This document shows, piece by piece, positions 6,159 to 13,080 of a stretch of 13,080 nucleotides of DNA. The number at the start of each line of letters is the position of its first letter. Positions within the stretch are counted from its first letter, which is position 1. Both the position numbers and the translations under genes were made by a program. Origin of the DNA: Candidatus Lindowiibacteriota bacterium (GTDB lineage: Bacteria; Lindowbacteria; 2-12-FULL-62-27); contig JAHFCY010000050.1 in the NCBI GenBank assembly GCA_023249255.1, forward strand, positions 2,875 through 15,954, given 5' to 3'. The notes beneath the pieces are model-generated. The model was not told where the DNA came from. It saw nothing but the letters and a program-made list of their open reading frames with translations, and made no database searches.

Positions 6159-6719
6159 ATGATTTCTGAATCGGTATTCGGGGAATCTCAGGTAAAAATG
6201 GAGAGGGTGGTGGAGGCATACGCGTCGGAGCTGGCGGGATTCCGCACGGGCCGGGCTTCGACCAGGCTTCTGGAGGACCTCGAAGTGGATGTGTACGGGT
6301 CGAAGATGCGCCTGAAGGAACTGGCGACGTTGAGTGTGCCGGAGCCGAGCCTGATCACGATTCAGCCGTGGGACAAGTCCGCGGTTCAGGCGATCGACAA
6401 GGCGATCCGGACGTCGGACATGAATCTGTCGCCGGTCGCGGAGGGAGGGATCTTGCGGGTGCCGATCCCGTCGCTGTCGGAGGAGCGGCGCAAGGAACTG
6501 TCGAAGGTGATTTCGAAGAAAGCGGAGGAAGCGCGCGTGTCGGCGCGAAACGTGCGGCATGATCTTTTGGCGAGGATTCAGGAAATGAAGAAGAAGGGCG
6601 AGGCGACGGAAGACGAGGAGCGGCGTGGCAAGGAGCGGGCGCAAAAGATGACGGACGGCGCGATCAAGAAGATCGACGAAGCGATGGCGAAAAAAACGGA
6701 AGAACTCCAAAGAATCTGA
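6159..6719 (+). CDS. frr: Ribosome recycling factor
   Basis: RRF works with EF-G to split post-termination ribosomes into subunits. At 186 residues it matches the usual 185. The three-helix bundle domain contains ELAGFRTGRASTRLLEDLEV (24-43) with the conserved GFRTGRA. The small beta domain contains LATLSVPEPSLITIQPWDKS (55-74) and AIRTSDMNLSPVAEGGILRV (82-101). The helical return starts VPIPSLSEERRKELSK (101-116), followed by SARNVRHDLL (128-137) and a C-terminal helix. All characteristic segments are intact. Upstream is GAGGGGAGAGAC before the ATG, a good ribosome-binding site. It sits ten bases after pyrH and two bases before uppS, consistent with co-transcription. Confidence 0.98.
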   Translation: MISESVFGESQVKMERVVEAYASELAGFRTGRASTRLLEDLEVDVYGSKMRLKELATLSVPEPSLITIQPWDKSAVQAIDKAIRTSDMNLSPVAEGGILRVPIPSLSEERRKELSKVISKKAEEARVSARNVRHDLLARIQEMKKKGEATEDEERRGKERAQKMTDGAIKKIDEAMAKKTEELQRI

Positions 6720-6721
6720 CG

Positions 6722-7516
6722 ATGGCGCTGAAACTGCACGAGTGGCCGGCGCAAGTGCAGGAGAAAATTCACGCGCTCGATTCAGGGCGGATGCCCAGGC
6801 ACATCGCGTTTATCATGGACGGCAACGGCCGCTGGGCCCGTCAGAGGCACCGCCGGCGGCTCATGGGGCACCGGGAAGGGATCAAGACAGCCAAGCGGAT
6901 CATCCGGTTCTGCCACGACATCGGCGGAATCGAATGCATCACCCTGTACGCGTTTTCGACGGAGAACTGGAAGCGGCCGAAGGTGGAAATTGCGGGCCTG
7001 ATGCTTCTGCTCAAGTATTTCCTGCGCAGGGAAACGGCCGAGATGGTGGAGAACGATATCCGCTTTCGGGTGATCGGCCGGACTGAAGAATTTCCGGCGT
7101 TCGTCCAGCGGGAAATCCACCGGACGATGGAAGCGACCGCGTCCTGCAGATCGTTCACGCTGAACGTCGCGTTGAATTACGGATCGCGCCGGGAAATTCT
7201 GGAGGCGGCCCTGGAGCTTCACCGGCGCATATCGTCGGGCGCGGTGCAGGAGGATCAGGTCGATCAGGCGTATTTCAGCAAACTTTTGTACACGGCGGAT
7301 CTTCCGGAGCCGGACCTTCTGATTCGAACGAGCGGCGAGAACCGGATATCGAATTTCCTATTGTGGCAGCTGGCCTATGCGGAGTTTTACATCACGTCTG
7401 TTCTATGGCCCGACTTTGGCGCCTCGGAATTACTGGACGCGATATTGAATTTTCAGGCCCGCGAGAGGCGGTTTGGGGGATTGGGGAATCGAATGCAGGG
7501 GGAAAGTCAGGAATAG
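6722..7516 (+). CDS. uppS: Isoprenyl transferase (undecaprenyl diphosphate synthase)
   Basis: This cis-prenyltransferase extends farnesyl diphosphate with isopentenyl diphosphate to make undecaprenyl diphosphate, the lipid carrier for peptidoglycan and other envelope glycans; it acts at the inner face of the cytoplasmic membrane. The 264-residue protein has the full signature set: HIAFIMDGNGRWARQR (27-42) with catalytic Asp33, LYAFSTENWKRP (75-86), LNVALNYGSRREI (147-159), and PDLLIRTSGENRISNFLLWQ (197-216) followed by LAYAEFYI with Glu221 as a metal-site residue. WPDF (229-232) and RRFGG (249-253) complete the family pattern. Asn207 stands where Gln is often seen (GEN in place of GEQ), a mild substitution. 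The ATG lies two bases after the frr stop with no clear Shine-Dalgarno, so it probably relies on ribosomes arriving from frr. Confidence 0.97.
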   Translation: MALKLHEWPAQVQEKIHALDSGRMPRHIAFIMDGNGRWARQRHRRRLMGHREGIKTAKRIIRFCHDIGGIECITLYAFSTENWKRPKVEIAGLMLLLKYFLRRETAEMVENDIRFRVIGRTEEFPAFVQREIHRTMEATASCRSFTLNVALNYGSRREILEAALELHRRISSGAVQEDQVDQAYFSKLLYTADLPEPDLLIRTSGENRISNFLLWQLAYAEFYITSVLWPDFGASELLDAILNFQARERRFGGLGNRMQGESQE

Positions 7517-7558
7517 GAAACCCATCCAAAAGTTCATCATGAAGGGCGCGGAAAACCG

Positions 7559-8386
7559 GTGAGGGAACGGTTGCTCGTGTTTGTGGCGGCGATTGGGGCT
7601 GGCGTGGGAGCAGTCTATGCCGACGGATGGGCGTTTTTGGCGCTGGTGTGCGCGGCGTGGCTGTGGATGGCGGCTGAAGTGTCGATCGCGGCGAGCCGGG
7701 CGCTCGGTCTGCCGCCGCGCCGGTACTTGTGGCTCGACGTGTTTTTTCTCGTGGGCGCGGTCAGCATGCTTCGGATTTTCTTCGAGTCCGCCGCGGCCGC
7801 GCCGGGGCTCGGGATATTCGTGGTGGGATGGTTTTCGGCGTCGATGATTTTTTTTCCGGGAACGCGCGCGGGCGTGACGCGGTGGTTGTTTTCAAGTGTG
7901 ATCCAGCCGTACATGGCGGTGGGAGTCGGGAGTTTCATGGCGTTGCGCGAATCGGGACGATTCTGGCCGATGGTGGGAATCGTCGCGGTCGTGGCGGCGG
8001 ATACGGGCGCATATCTGATCGGGCGAAAATTCGGCCGTCGTCAGCTGGCGCCGGCGGTCAGTCCGGCCAAGACGCTGGAGGGCGCGATTGGGGGATTTGT
8101 GCTGACGGTGGTCGCAGTCTCGGGGATGCTGGTGCGGCGGGGTGAGGGCATGTCGTTTTCGGCGGGGGTGGGCGCGGCGCTGGGATTGGCGGCGATATTC
8201 GGCGATTTATTCGAATCATTTTTGAAAAGGGGATTGGGGATCAAAGATTTCGGCGCAAGTTTGCCCGGCCACGGCGGGATTTTCGACCGGCTGGACAGCC
8301 TTCTGGCTGTATCGATAACATTGGTGGTGGTTCTGCTTGTTCAGTCTGCAATCCATCCGTCGGCACAGTCCCATCTTGTGTTCTAA
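7559..8386 (+). CDS. cdsA: Phosphatidate cytidylyltransferase (CDP-diacylglycerol synthase)
   Basis: The enzyme makes CDP-diacylglycerol from CTP and phosphatidic acid, the branch point of bacterial phospholipid synthesis, in the cytoplasmic membrane. The 275-residue protein is almost wholly hydrophobic, with about seven or eight membrane segments. The family signature is clear in the C-terminal half: DTGAYLIGRKFGRRQLAP (148-165), SPAKTLEGAIGG (168-179), GDLFESFLKRGLGIKDFG (215-232) and PGHGGIFDRLDS (236-247). The start is a GTG; an in-frame TAG at 7514-7516 limits further extension. An AAGGG lies about 13 bases upstream, rather distant. A seven-codon open frame (7539-7562) ends in GTGA across this start. 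The gene sits 42 bases after uppS, the normal neighbour, and both supply envelope lipid precursors. Confidence 0.96.
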   Translation: MRERLLVFVAAIGAGVGAVYADGWAFLALVCAAWLWMAAEVSIAASRALGLPPRRYLWLDVFFLVGAVSMLRIFFESAAAAPGLGIFVVGWFSASMIFFPGTRAGVTRWLFSSVIQPYMAVGVGSFMALRESGRFWPMVGIVAVVAADTGAYLIGRKFGRRQLAPAVSPAKTLEGAIGGFVLTVVAVSGMLVRRGEGMSFSAGVGAALGLAAIFGDLFESFLKRGLGIKDFGASLPGHGGIFDRLDSLLAVSITLVVVLLVQSAIHPSAQSHLVF

Positions 8387-8401
8387 TCCATCCGCGAATC
8401 C

Positions 8402-10159
8402 ATGCTGATCTACTTCCAGGTCATCGACCGGACGATCCGGACGTTTTTGAATGAGATCATCCCGAGGCTTCCGCTGGCTTCGGGCGCCGGGGAGACGCCG
8501 CCGGGGCTGACGGACGCGCTGATTTTTTACGATCCGCTGGTGAGCCCGACGCGTCCGGGAACGATCCTGCCGGCAAATCTGGTGGCGCTTGTGGAATCGG
8601 GGCAGAAGGCGGAAGCGGAGAAGGTTTTGATTGATCTCATCCGGGATGCCGCGGCGGCCAAGACCGTCGAGCAGGACGGCGAGCTCGAGATGTTGATGAT
8701 CGAGGAGGAGGAAAACCGGACACGGCTCAAGCACATTGAACAGCGCCAGGCGCATCTCAAAGAGGTGGCGGACCAGATGGCGACGGCCGTGCTGGCGTTG
8801 CGGGATTGGTGCGCCTCGCCGTCTGTCGAATCGGCCGCGGATCGGATGGCCTCGGAGGAGGTTCCAGTTACGGAAGCGCCGCCGGCCGGTGTCGCGCCTC
8901 CGGGCGAATCGACGTTTTACGCGCAACTTTCATCGCGGGTGCGGTCGGTCATGGACCGGACGAACGGAATCCTGTCGGCATCCGAATTTGACGAGGGATT
9001 TCATCTGGCGCTGGACATTGGATTGTCGCCGTCCGCTTCGCCTGCGGACACGAAAAAAATCCTGACGGAAATGAAGGCCGATGGAATCCTCCAGACGCGC
9101 CGGGTGCTGTACGTCAGCGACTATCTCGGTTTGAAATTTTCGGAAATTTATCAGTTGAGACAGATCGTGGAGCTGGAGGATGCGCTGGCGTCCATCCGGA
9201 AGGAGTGGGAAGACGTCAACAGCCGCATGTCGCGGCTTCAGAAAAAACAGATGGACGTTTTGCACGCGTCGAAGGTGGATATGGCCGTGGAGCTGGACCG
9301 GCTCGTGCTGGCGCAGTACCGGTATTTCGTTCTGGAAACGAAACGCCGCCGGCTGGCGCTGACCGTGGACGAAAAAAAACAATACGGAATCCTGTCGGAC
9401 GAGATTGAGAACGTCGAGCGGAGAATCGATACCGAACTGTATCTGCGATTTCACAGCTCGTCGGATTTCCTGTCGACGTTCAGGCGTCTTCGGCAGGCGA
9501 CGCTTCAGAGCCTGCATGAGTTGATCGACATCGAGGAGAACGAGCGCGAGAAAAAAGGGATTCTGGACAAATTGTCGGAACCCTACCGACAGTCGAGCCC
9601 GAAGGAGCGCATGGCGAAAATGGACGAACAGATTCAGCGGCTGACCCAGTTCGCGAAGTTGTTGATGAGCCGCGGCCGGCAGAGGCCGTTTGCCCCGGTT
9701 CAGCCGCCGCCGTGGCCGGTAACGCCAAAGGCGGCGCTGGCGATGGTGGAACAGATTCACAGCCTGGATCAAACTCTGTTTCCGGAGAAATTTTTGCGTC
9801 GACGGGGCGGACCGCCGGCGATTTTGTTGTTTCCGTGTTTTGGGTCGGGGCTGTACGACTGGCGGGATGGGATGCTGGTCATCTCGCTGTATCCGGACAA
9901 TCTTCAGACCGCCGTCCTCGCGGCGATCGCTGAGTTTCGGATCGACGCGGACGAGTCGAAGGAATTGTTCAACAGTTACAGCGCGGACATCAAGCGGAAC
10001 CGCAATCTCGGATTTGTGCGGTTAAAAGAGGCGTTTGTGTCCGACTACGTCACGTGGCTCGGGAAGGAAGCGGCGGGATATCGGGTGATGGAGAAGGATG
10101 TGCGCGCGTGGTTTGAGCGCAAGATCCCGCTGACGAAATCGGAGCGCAAGGGAAGATGA
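8402..10159 (+). CDS. Large coiled-coil protein of unknown function
   Basis: A 585-residue protein that I do not recognise. It has no signal peptide and no convincing membrane helix, so it is probably cytoplasmic. Residues 85-130 form a charged, heptad-like helix (MLMIEEEENRTRLKHIEQRQ at 97-116), followed by a Pro/Ala/Glu-rich linker (150-170). Residues 171-250 include LSSRVRSVMDRTNGILSASE and a segment that could be a winged-helix-like fold. Residues 250-425 are again strongly helical and charged, with ELEDALASIRKEWEDVNSRM at 257-276. After a Pro-rich linker (429-441) comes a more globular C-terminal domain with AILLFPCFGSGLYDWRDGML (473-492), VISLYPDN, and AAIAEFRIDADESKELFNSY (507-526). 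Codon use and base composition match the neighbours. It begins 15 bases after cdsA without a visible Shine-Dalgarno, and its stop overlaps the next ATG. Coding is near certain; function is unknown. Confidence 0.9.
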   Translation: MLIYFQVIDRTIRTFLNEIIPRLPLASGAGETPPGLTDALIFYDPLVSPTRPGTILPANLVALVESGQKAEAEKVLIDLIRDAAAAKTVEQDGELEMLMIEEEENRTRLKHIEQRQAHLKEVADQMATAVLALRDWCASPSVESAADRMASEEVPVTEAPPAGVAPPGESTFYAQLSSRVRSVMDRTNGILSASEFDEGFHLALDIGLSPSASPADTKKILTEMKADGILQTRRVLYVSDYLGLKFSEIYQLRQIVELEDALASIRKEWEDVNSRMSRLQKKQMDVLHASKVDMAVELDRLVLAQYRYFVLETKRRRLALTVDEKKQYGILSDEIENVERRIDTELYLRFHSSSDFLSTFRRLRQATLQSLHELIDIEENEREKKGILDKLSEPYRQSSPKERMAKMDEQIQRLTQFAKLLMSRGRQRPFAPVQPPPWPVTPKAALAMVEQIHSLDQTLFPEKFLRRRGGPPAILLFPCFGSGLYDWRDGMLVISLYPDNLQTAVLAAIAEFRIDADESKELFNSYSADIKRNRNLGFVRLKEAFVSDYVTWLGKEAAGYRVMEKDVRAWFERKIPLTKSERKGR

Positions 10160-11349
10160 CCCGTCGCAGGATTCGAAAGCCGTATCGGGCGGCGCTGATC
10201 GGATGCGGACGCGTGGGATTCATGCTGGAGCGTGACGCGCTCCGGCCCAGGCCCTGCACGCACGCCGGCGGCGTAACGGCGCATCCCGATTTCGAACTGG
10301 CGGCCGGATGCGATATTCAGCCTGAGCGTATCGAGGATTTCGGGCGGACATACGGAATATCGGGCGGACATTTGTACCGGGATGCAGAAGAGTTGATTGA
10401 CCGGGAATCGCCGGACCTCTTGTGCATCGCGACGTGGACGCAGTCGCATGACGAGATCGTGCGCAAGGCCTGCCGGGCCGGGATCCCGGCGGTGATTTGC
10501 GAAAAGCCCATGGCCGTGACGTACGCGCGCGCGAAATCGATGGTGGCGGCGGCAAGGCGGTCCGGGACGATGCTGATCATCAATCACAGCCGGCGCTGGT
10601 CGCCGGAATACCGGACGATCCGGCGCGCGGTTCGGGAGAAGCGGTATGGCGAATTGCGGCACATTCAGGGATGCGTACTGACGTCATTTGGCCGCAGGCC
10701 CCTCGAGTCTGATGATTCGAAACGGGATCGATTGAAAAAACAGATTCGGGAACCGAACTGGCATGCAGAGCTGGCAAAATCGGGCGGGGGGCCGCTCCTG
10801 CACGACGGCACGCATCTCATCGACATCGTTCTCTACATCACGGGTCTTCAGCCGGCCTGGGTGGAGGGCCGGATCGAGCGGTCGAGGGCGGCGCCGATTG
10901 AGCGGCGGGCCGTGGGGCGGATGAGTTTCAGGGGAACCCCCGATCTGGAATTTCATTTTGAGGCCGGCGGCGCTCGACAGTATTTTCATTTTGAAGTTGA
11001 ATTGTGGTTTGACGCAGGCCGGATCACGGTCGGAAACGGGATCCGGAATGCCGAGACGAGCGTGAACAGCCGCCGGTACAGCGGGTTTGAGGACCTGTCG
11101 GTGGACGGAGAATTTGAATGGGATCGCGCCATTGGGACGGCCGAGCGGGTGGAGATGGAGGAGCTGTCGCAGTGGTTTTCGGGCGGGCCGGCGCCTGCGA
11201 ACACGGCTGTGGAGAGTCTGGATTCGCAAGCCGCCATTTTTGCGACGTACGAATCCGCCGTGCGGGACCGCCGGATTCATTTTCCGTATCGGCCGGCGTT
11301 GGCGCATCCGTTGATGGTGAGAAGCGATCACGAAAGGCGGGAAAAATAA
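10156..11349 (+). CDS. Gfo/Idh/MocA family NAD(P)-dependent oxidoreductase
   Basis: Family members oxidise or reduce sugars, inositols and related compounds with NAD(P). The 397-residue protein begins with a Rossmann domain: AALIGCGRVG (12-21) is the dinucleotide-binding GxGxxG, and D53 after the second strand suits NAD ribose binding. ICEKPMA (114-120) gives the family EKP lysine, K117. The C-terminal alpha/beta domain has GGPLLHDGTHLIDIVLYITG (211-230), whose His220 and Asp223 match the usual active-site GxHxxD. The substrate cannot be told from sequence. The ATG overlaps the stop of the 585-residue gene as ATGA and the TAA stop abuts the next ATG, so it is embedded in the operon and likely translationally coupled. 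No link to the upstream housekeeping genes is evident. Confidence 0.93.
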   Translation: MTRRRIRKPYRAALIGCGRVGFMLERDALRPRPCTHAGGVTAHPDFELAAGCDIQPERIEDFGRTYGISGGHLYRDAEELIDRESPDLLCIATWTQSHDEIVRKACRAGIPAVICEKPMAVTYARAKSMVAAARRSGTMLIINHSRRWSPEYRTIRRAVREKRYGELRHIQGCVLTSFGRRPLESDDSKRDRLKKQIREPNWHAELAKSGGGPLLHDGTHLIDIVLYITGLQPAWVEGRIERSRAAPIERRAVGRMSFRGTPDLEFHFEAGGARQYFHFEVELWFDAGRITVGNGIRNAETSVNSRRYSGFEDLSVDGEFEWDRAIGTAERVEMEELSQWFSGGPAPANTAVESLDSQAAIFATYESAVRDRRIHFPYRPALAHPLMVRSDHERREK

Positions 11350-11988
11350 ATGTACCTTGACAGGCTGGATCCGTATTCCGATTTTACCGCGCTGGACGTC
11401 GAGACGACGGGCCGGGCGACGTGGCAGGATGTGGTGGTGGAGATCGGGGCCATCCGGTATGTGAATGGAGTTGAAGTGGAGCGTTGTGTTACTCTGGTCA
11501 AAGCGGGAACAAGCATGCTACCGTGGATCACGAGGTTGACGGGCATTACGGACGGCATGGTGTCGTCGGCGCCGCCGCCATCGGTTGTGGCGGGCCGGCT
11601 GGTCCGGTTTTTAGGCTGGCGGCCTCTGGTCGTTCACAACGCAAGTTTCGATGTTCCGATTCTGGAGCGTTTTTTATCGCGTCATGCGCCGGGGAGAAGT
11701 GAATCGCCGGGCCGGGGCTGGATCGCGCCGCCGGTGTTTTGCACGCTGCGCCTGTCACGCCGCCTGCTTGCCCGTCTTCCGTCGCGCAGTCTTCCGGCGC
11801 TGGCCGAGTATTTTGATTTCACGCCGAGATACGTGACGGGCGCTCAGTTTCACCGTGCGGGTACGGATGCGGAGGCGGCTGCACACGTCTTTTTTTGTCT
11901 CTCGGCGATGCAGACATCGCCGGATGCATGGGCGCCCCGCCGCCGCCCGCGTCCGCGCCGGGTGCGTTCGATAACAGGAGGTCGGTGA
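11350..11988 (+). CDS. DEDDh 3'-5' exonuclease, DNA polymerase III epsilon-like
   Basis: The 212-residue protein has all three exonuclease motifs. Exo I is TALDVETTG (13-21) with Asp16 and Glu18; Exo II is VVHNASFDVPILERFL (94-109) with Asp101; Exo III is FHRAGTDAEAAAHVF (167-181) with His168 and Asp173, which makes it the DEDDh subtype. Such enzymes remove nucleotides from DNA or RNA 3' ends with two metal ions. It is shorter than a classical DnaQ and lacks an obvious clamp-binding or polymerase-binding extension, so it may be a stand-alone exonuclease rather than the proofreading subunit. The C-terminal tail (197-206) is Arg/Pro-rich and may bind nucleic acid. Its ATG directly follows the TAA of the oxidoreductase, and its TGA overlaps the next start by one base. 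Confidence 0.93.
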   Translation: MYLDRLDPYSDFTALDVETTGRATWQDVVVEIGAIRYVNGVEVERCVTLVKAGTSMLPWITRLTGITDGMVSSAPPPSVVAGRLVRFLGWRPLVVHNASFDVPILERFLSRHAPGRSESPGRGWIAPPVFCTLRLSRRLLARLPSRSLPALAEYFDFTPRYVTGAQFHRAGTDAEAAAHVFFCLSAMQTSPDAWAPRRRPRPRRVRSITGGR

Positions 11989-12167
11989 TGATAGACAGGG
12001 AACTTCTGGACATTCTCGCGTGTCCGGTCTGCAAAGGAAACATCCGGCATGACGCGCCGGAGGACAAGCTGACCTGCGTGTCGTGCGGCCGGCGGTATCC
12101 GATTCGCGAGAATATCCCGATCATGCTGGAGGAGGAAGCGGAAACTCCGGGAAATTCAGGAAGGTGA
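11988..12167 (+). CDS. Trm112/UPF0434 family zinc-ribbon protein
   Basis: A 59-residue protein starting MIDRELLDILACPVCKGNI. CPVC (Cys12, Cys15) and CVSC (Cys30, Cys33) form a four-cysteine zinc ribbon, and RRYPIRENIPIML (35-47) is the usual continuation in this family. Eukaryotic and some bacterial Trm112 proteins activate methyltransferases that act on tRNA, rRNA or release factors; the partner here is unknown. The ATG at 11988 was chosen because AGGAGG lies six bases before it; an in-frame GTG at 11985 is possible, and an in-frame ATG at 11895 lies inside the exonuclease gene and gives a Pro/Ala-rich extension that looks non-coding. It lies between the exonuclease and the DUF342 gene with minimal spacing. 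Confidence 0.93.
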   Translation: MIDRELLDILACPVCKGNIRHDAPEDKLTCVSCGRRYPIRENIPIMLEEEAETPGNSGR

Positions 12168-12171
12168 AGCC

Positions 12172-13080
12172 ATGGCCGAACCCGATGCCGGCGTAGACCC
12201 GTTCAACATAGATGATCTCGATCAGATCAAGAAAGATATCGACGGAATTGAGGAACAGCTAACCGGAACAAAAACGTCGACTGCCGGCGTGGTCACGGAA
12301 GGCCCGGCGGCCGCCGTCGAGCAGGTCTTCACAGAATTTTTCAGATACGGCGTCCAGACCCTGCGTCAAAAACTTCAATTTTTCGACATTCCTTTTTCCG
12401 AATTCCGAAAATCAATGACGGTGTTTCCCGGCCAGCTGATTCTGGCGCCGACCCAGCGGGTGAAGGCCGTGACCGTGAAGAGTTTCGTCGGCCGGCATCT
12501 CATTCTGGACGAGGAAGGTTTTCGGGTGCTGGTGAAAATTTCAGGGTTTCTGCGGTGGGTCAACAACCGGGTGACCGTGGACGCCGTGAAGGAGATCCCG
12601 CGCAGTGTTGACGGGCTGACCGGCGCGATCGAATTCGACGGCACGGTCATCATCACGGGCAACGTCGGCCGAGGCGGAAAAATCAAGGCGACGGGCGATG
12701 TGTACGTCCTGGGCGACGTGGATGGCGGCACCATACAGTCCGGCGGGTCGATTTTCGTCTACAACGGGGTCCTGCGCCGCTCCACGCTCTTCGCCGAAGG
12801 ATCGATCTTCTGTTATTTCCTCGAACGCGCGGAGGTGACGACGAAGCGGGACCTCTGGGTGAAATTAGTGGTGACGCATTCATGCGTGCAGTGCAATGGC
12901 AAGATGGTGATATTCGATCCAAAGCAGCAGGGATTTTTGAGCGGGTCCGCGACGGTCGGCCGGGAACTGAATGCCGCGCAGATCGGGATCGAGGGACAGC
13001 GTGTGGACATCACGGTCAAGTCCGAGCTGTATCAGGAGCGAGTTCAGGATTTCAAAACATGGCTCACGGAACTTCTGGAA
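12172..13080 (+). CDS. DUF342 (FapA-like) beta-helix protein, C-terminus cut by the window edge
   Basis: The frame is open from the ATG at 12172 to the last base, giving 303 residues. AAGG lies upstream at a good spacing, and the gene starts five bases after the zinc-ribbon gene. The N-terminus (1-50) is acidic and probably disordered. From about residue 145 comes the repeating right-handed beta-helix pattern of DUF342: GLTGAIEFDGTVIITGNVGR (148-167), then GGKIKATGDVYVLGDVDGGT (168-187), IQSGGSIFVYNG (188-199), FAEGSIFCYFLERAEVTTKR (207-226) and TVGRELNAAQIG (261-272). A tail that starts to look coiled-coil begins near 285. DUF342 proteins include FapA-type proteins and bactofilin-like cousins; here there is no flagellar context. 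The region 80-145 does not resemble the usual FapA N-terminal domain. HSCVQC (236-241) places a CxxC inside the helix, which may bind metal. Confidence 0.82.
   Translation, partial: MAEPDAGVDPFNIDDLDQIKKDIDGIEEQLTGTKTSTAGVVTEGPAAAVEQVFTEFFRYGVQTLRQKLQFFDIPFSEFRKSMTVFPGQLILAPTQRVKAVTVKSFVGRHLILDEEGFRVLVKISGFLRWVNNRVTVDAVKEIPRSVDGLTGAIEFDGTVIITGNVGRGGKIKATGDVYVLGDVDGGTIQSGGSIFVYNGVLRRSTLFAEGSIFCYFLERAEVTTKRDLWVKLVVTHSCVQCNGKMVIFDPKQQGFLSGSATVGRELNAAQIGIEGQRVDITVKSELYQERVQDFKTWLTELLE

Noticed and set aside
5471-6160. A 229-codon minus-strand open frame across pyrH
   Set aside because: Antisense to a certain UMP kinase gene; Arg/His-rich composition typical of a shadow frame.
7539-7562. Seven-codon open frame (MKGAENR) ending in GTGA at the cdsA start, as a leader peptide
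   Set aside because: No ribosome-binding site and no attenuator-like structure or codon bias. The overlap can easily be chance.
8930-9772. A 280-codon minus-strand open frame inside the 585-residue gene
   Set aside because: Arg/Gln/His-rich shadow translation without motifs or a ribosome-binding site. The plus-strand frame is twice as long and fits the operon.

Overview
The window is a gene-dense piece of a GC-rich bacterial chromosome with two parts that diverge near 3,190. No tRNA, rRNA, CRISPR array, insertion sequence or integrase was seen. The organism is an envelope-bearing bacterium that I cannot place firmly. The order rpsB-tsf-pyrH-frr-uppS-cdsA is the classical bacterial one. The EF-Ts variant (TEPV in place of TDFV), the Ala/Pro tail on S2, the DUF342 protein and the NodU-type carbamoyltransferase with its small membrane partners would suit an uncultured PVC-like lineage (Omnitrophota, Kiritimatiellota, Sumerlaeota or similar). 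That placement is an inference from memory, not a test.

Left part, minus strand (3132 down to 1): a small membrane protein, a full-length NodU/TobZ-type O-carbamoyltransferase, a GATase1-like (DUF1355-type) protein and a secreted protein cut by the window edge. Gaps of 2 to 20 bases point to one operon. A DUF5989 membrane protein (3234-3446, plus strand) is transcribed divergently. DUF5989 and the other small membrane protein belong to the usual neighbourhood of such carbamoyltransferases, so the group probably forms one functional unit. Its substrate is unknown. The two transcription units share a very compact intergenic region with candidate promoters whose -35 boxes lie back to back. The plus-strand promoter would give a nearly leaderless DUF5989 mRNA.

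Right part, plus strand (3447 to 13080): a 168-base leader with a candidate promoter and three small hairpins is followed by an unbroken co-directional run. It starts with rpsB (S2), tsf (EF-Ts), pyrH (UMP kinase), frr (ribosome recycling factor), uppS (undecaprenyl diphosphate synthase) and cdsA (CDP-diacylglycerol synthase), covering translation, pyrimidine nucleotide supply and envelope lipid precursors. After cdsA, where many bacteria carry dxr and rseP, there is an unrecognised 585-residue coiled-coil protein, a Gfo/Idh/MocA oxidoreductase, a DEDDh 3'-5' exonuclease related to DNA polymerase III epsilon, a Trm112/UPF0434 zinc-ribbon protein and the start of a DUF342 (FapA-like) beta-helix protein. 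Several junctions are ATGA overlaps or gaps of five bases or fewer, so the block is likely co-transcribed and partly translationally coupled.

The best candidates for something undescribed are the carbamoyltransferase group with its divergent promoter pair, and the 585-residue protein near the DUF342 protein. Everything else is ordinary housekeeping, with a few unusual residues noted below.
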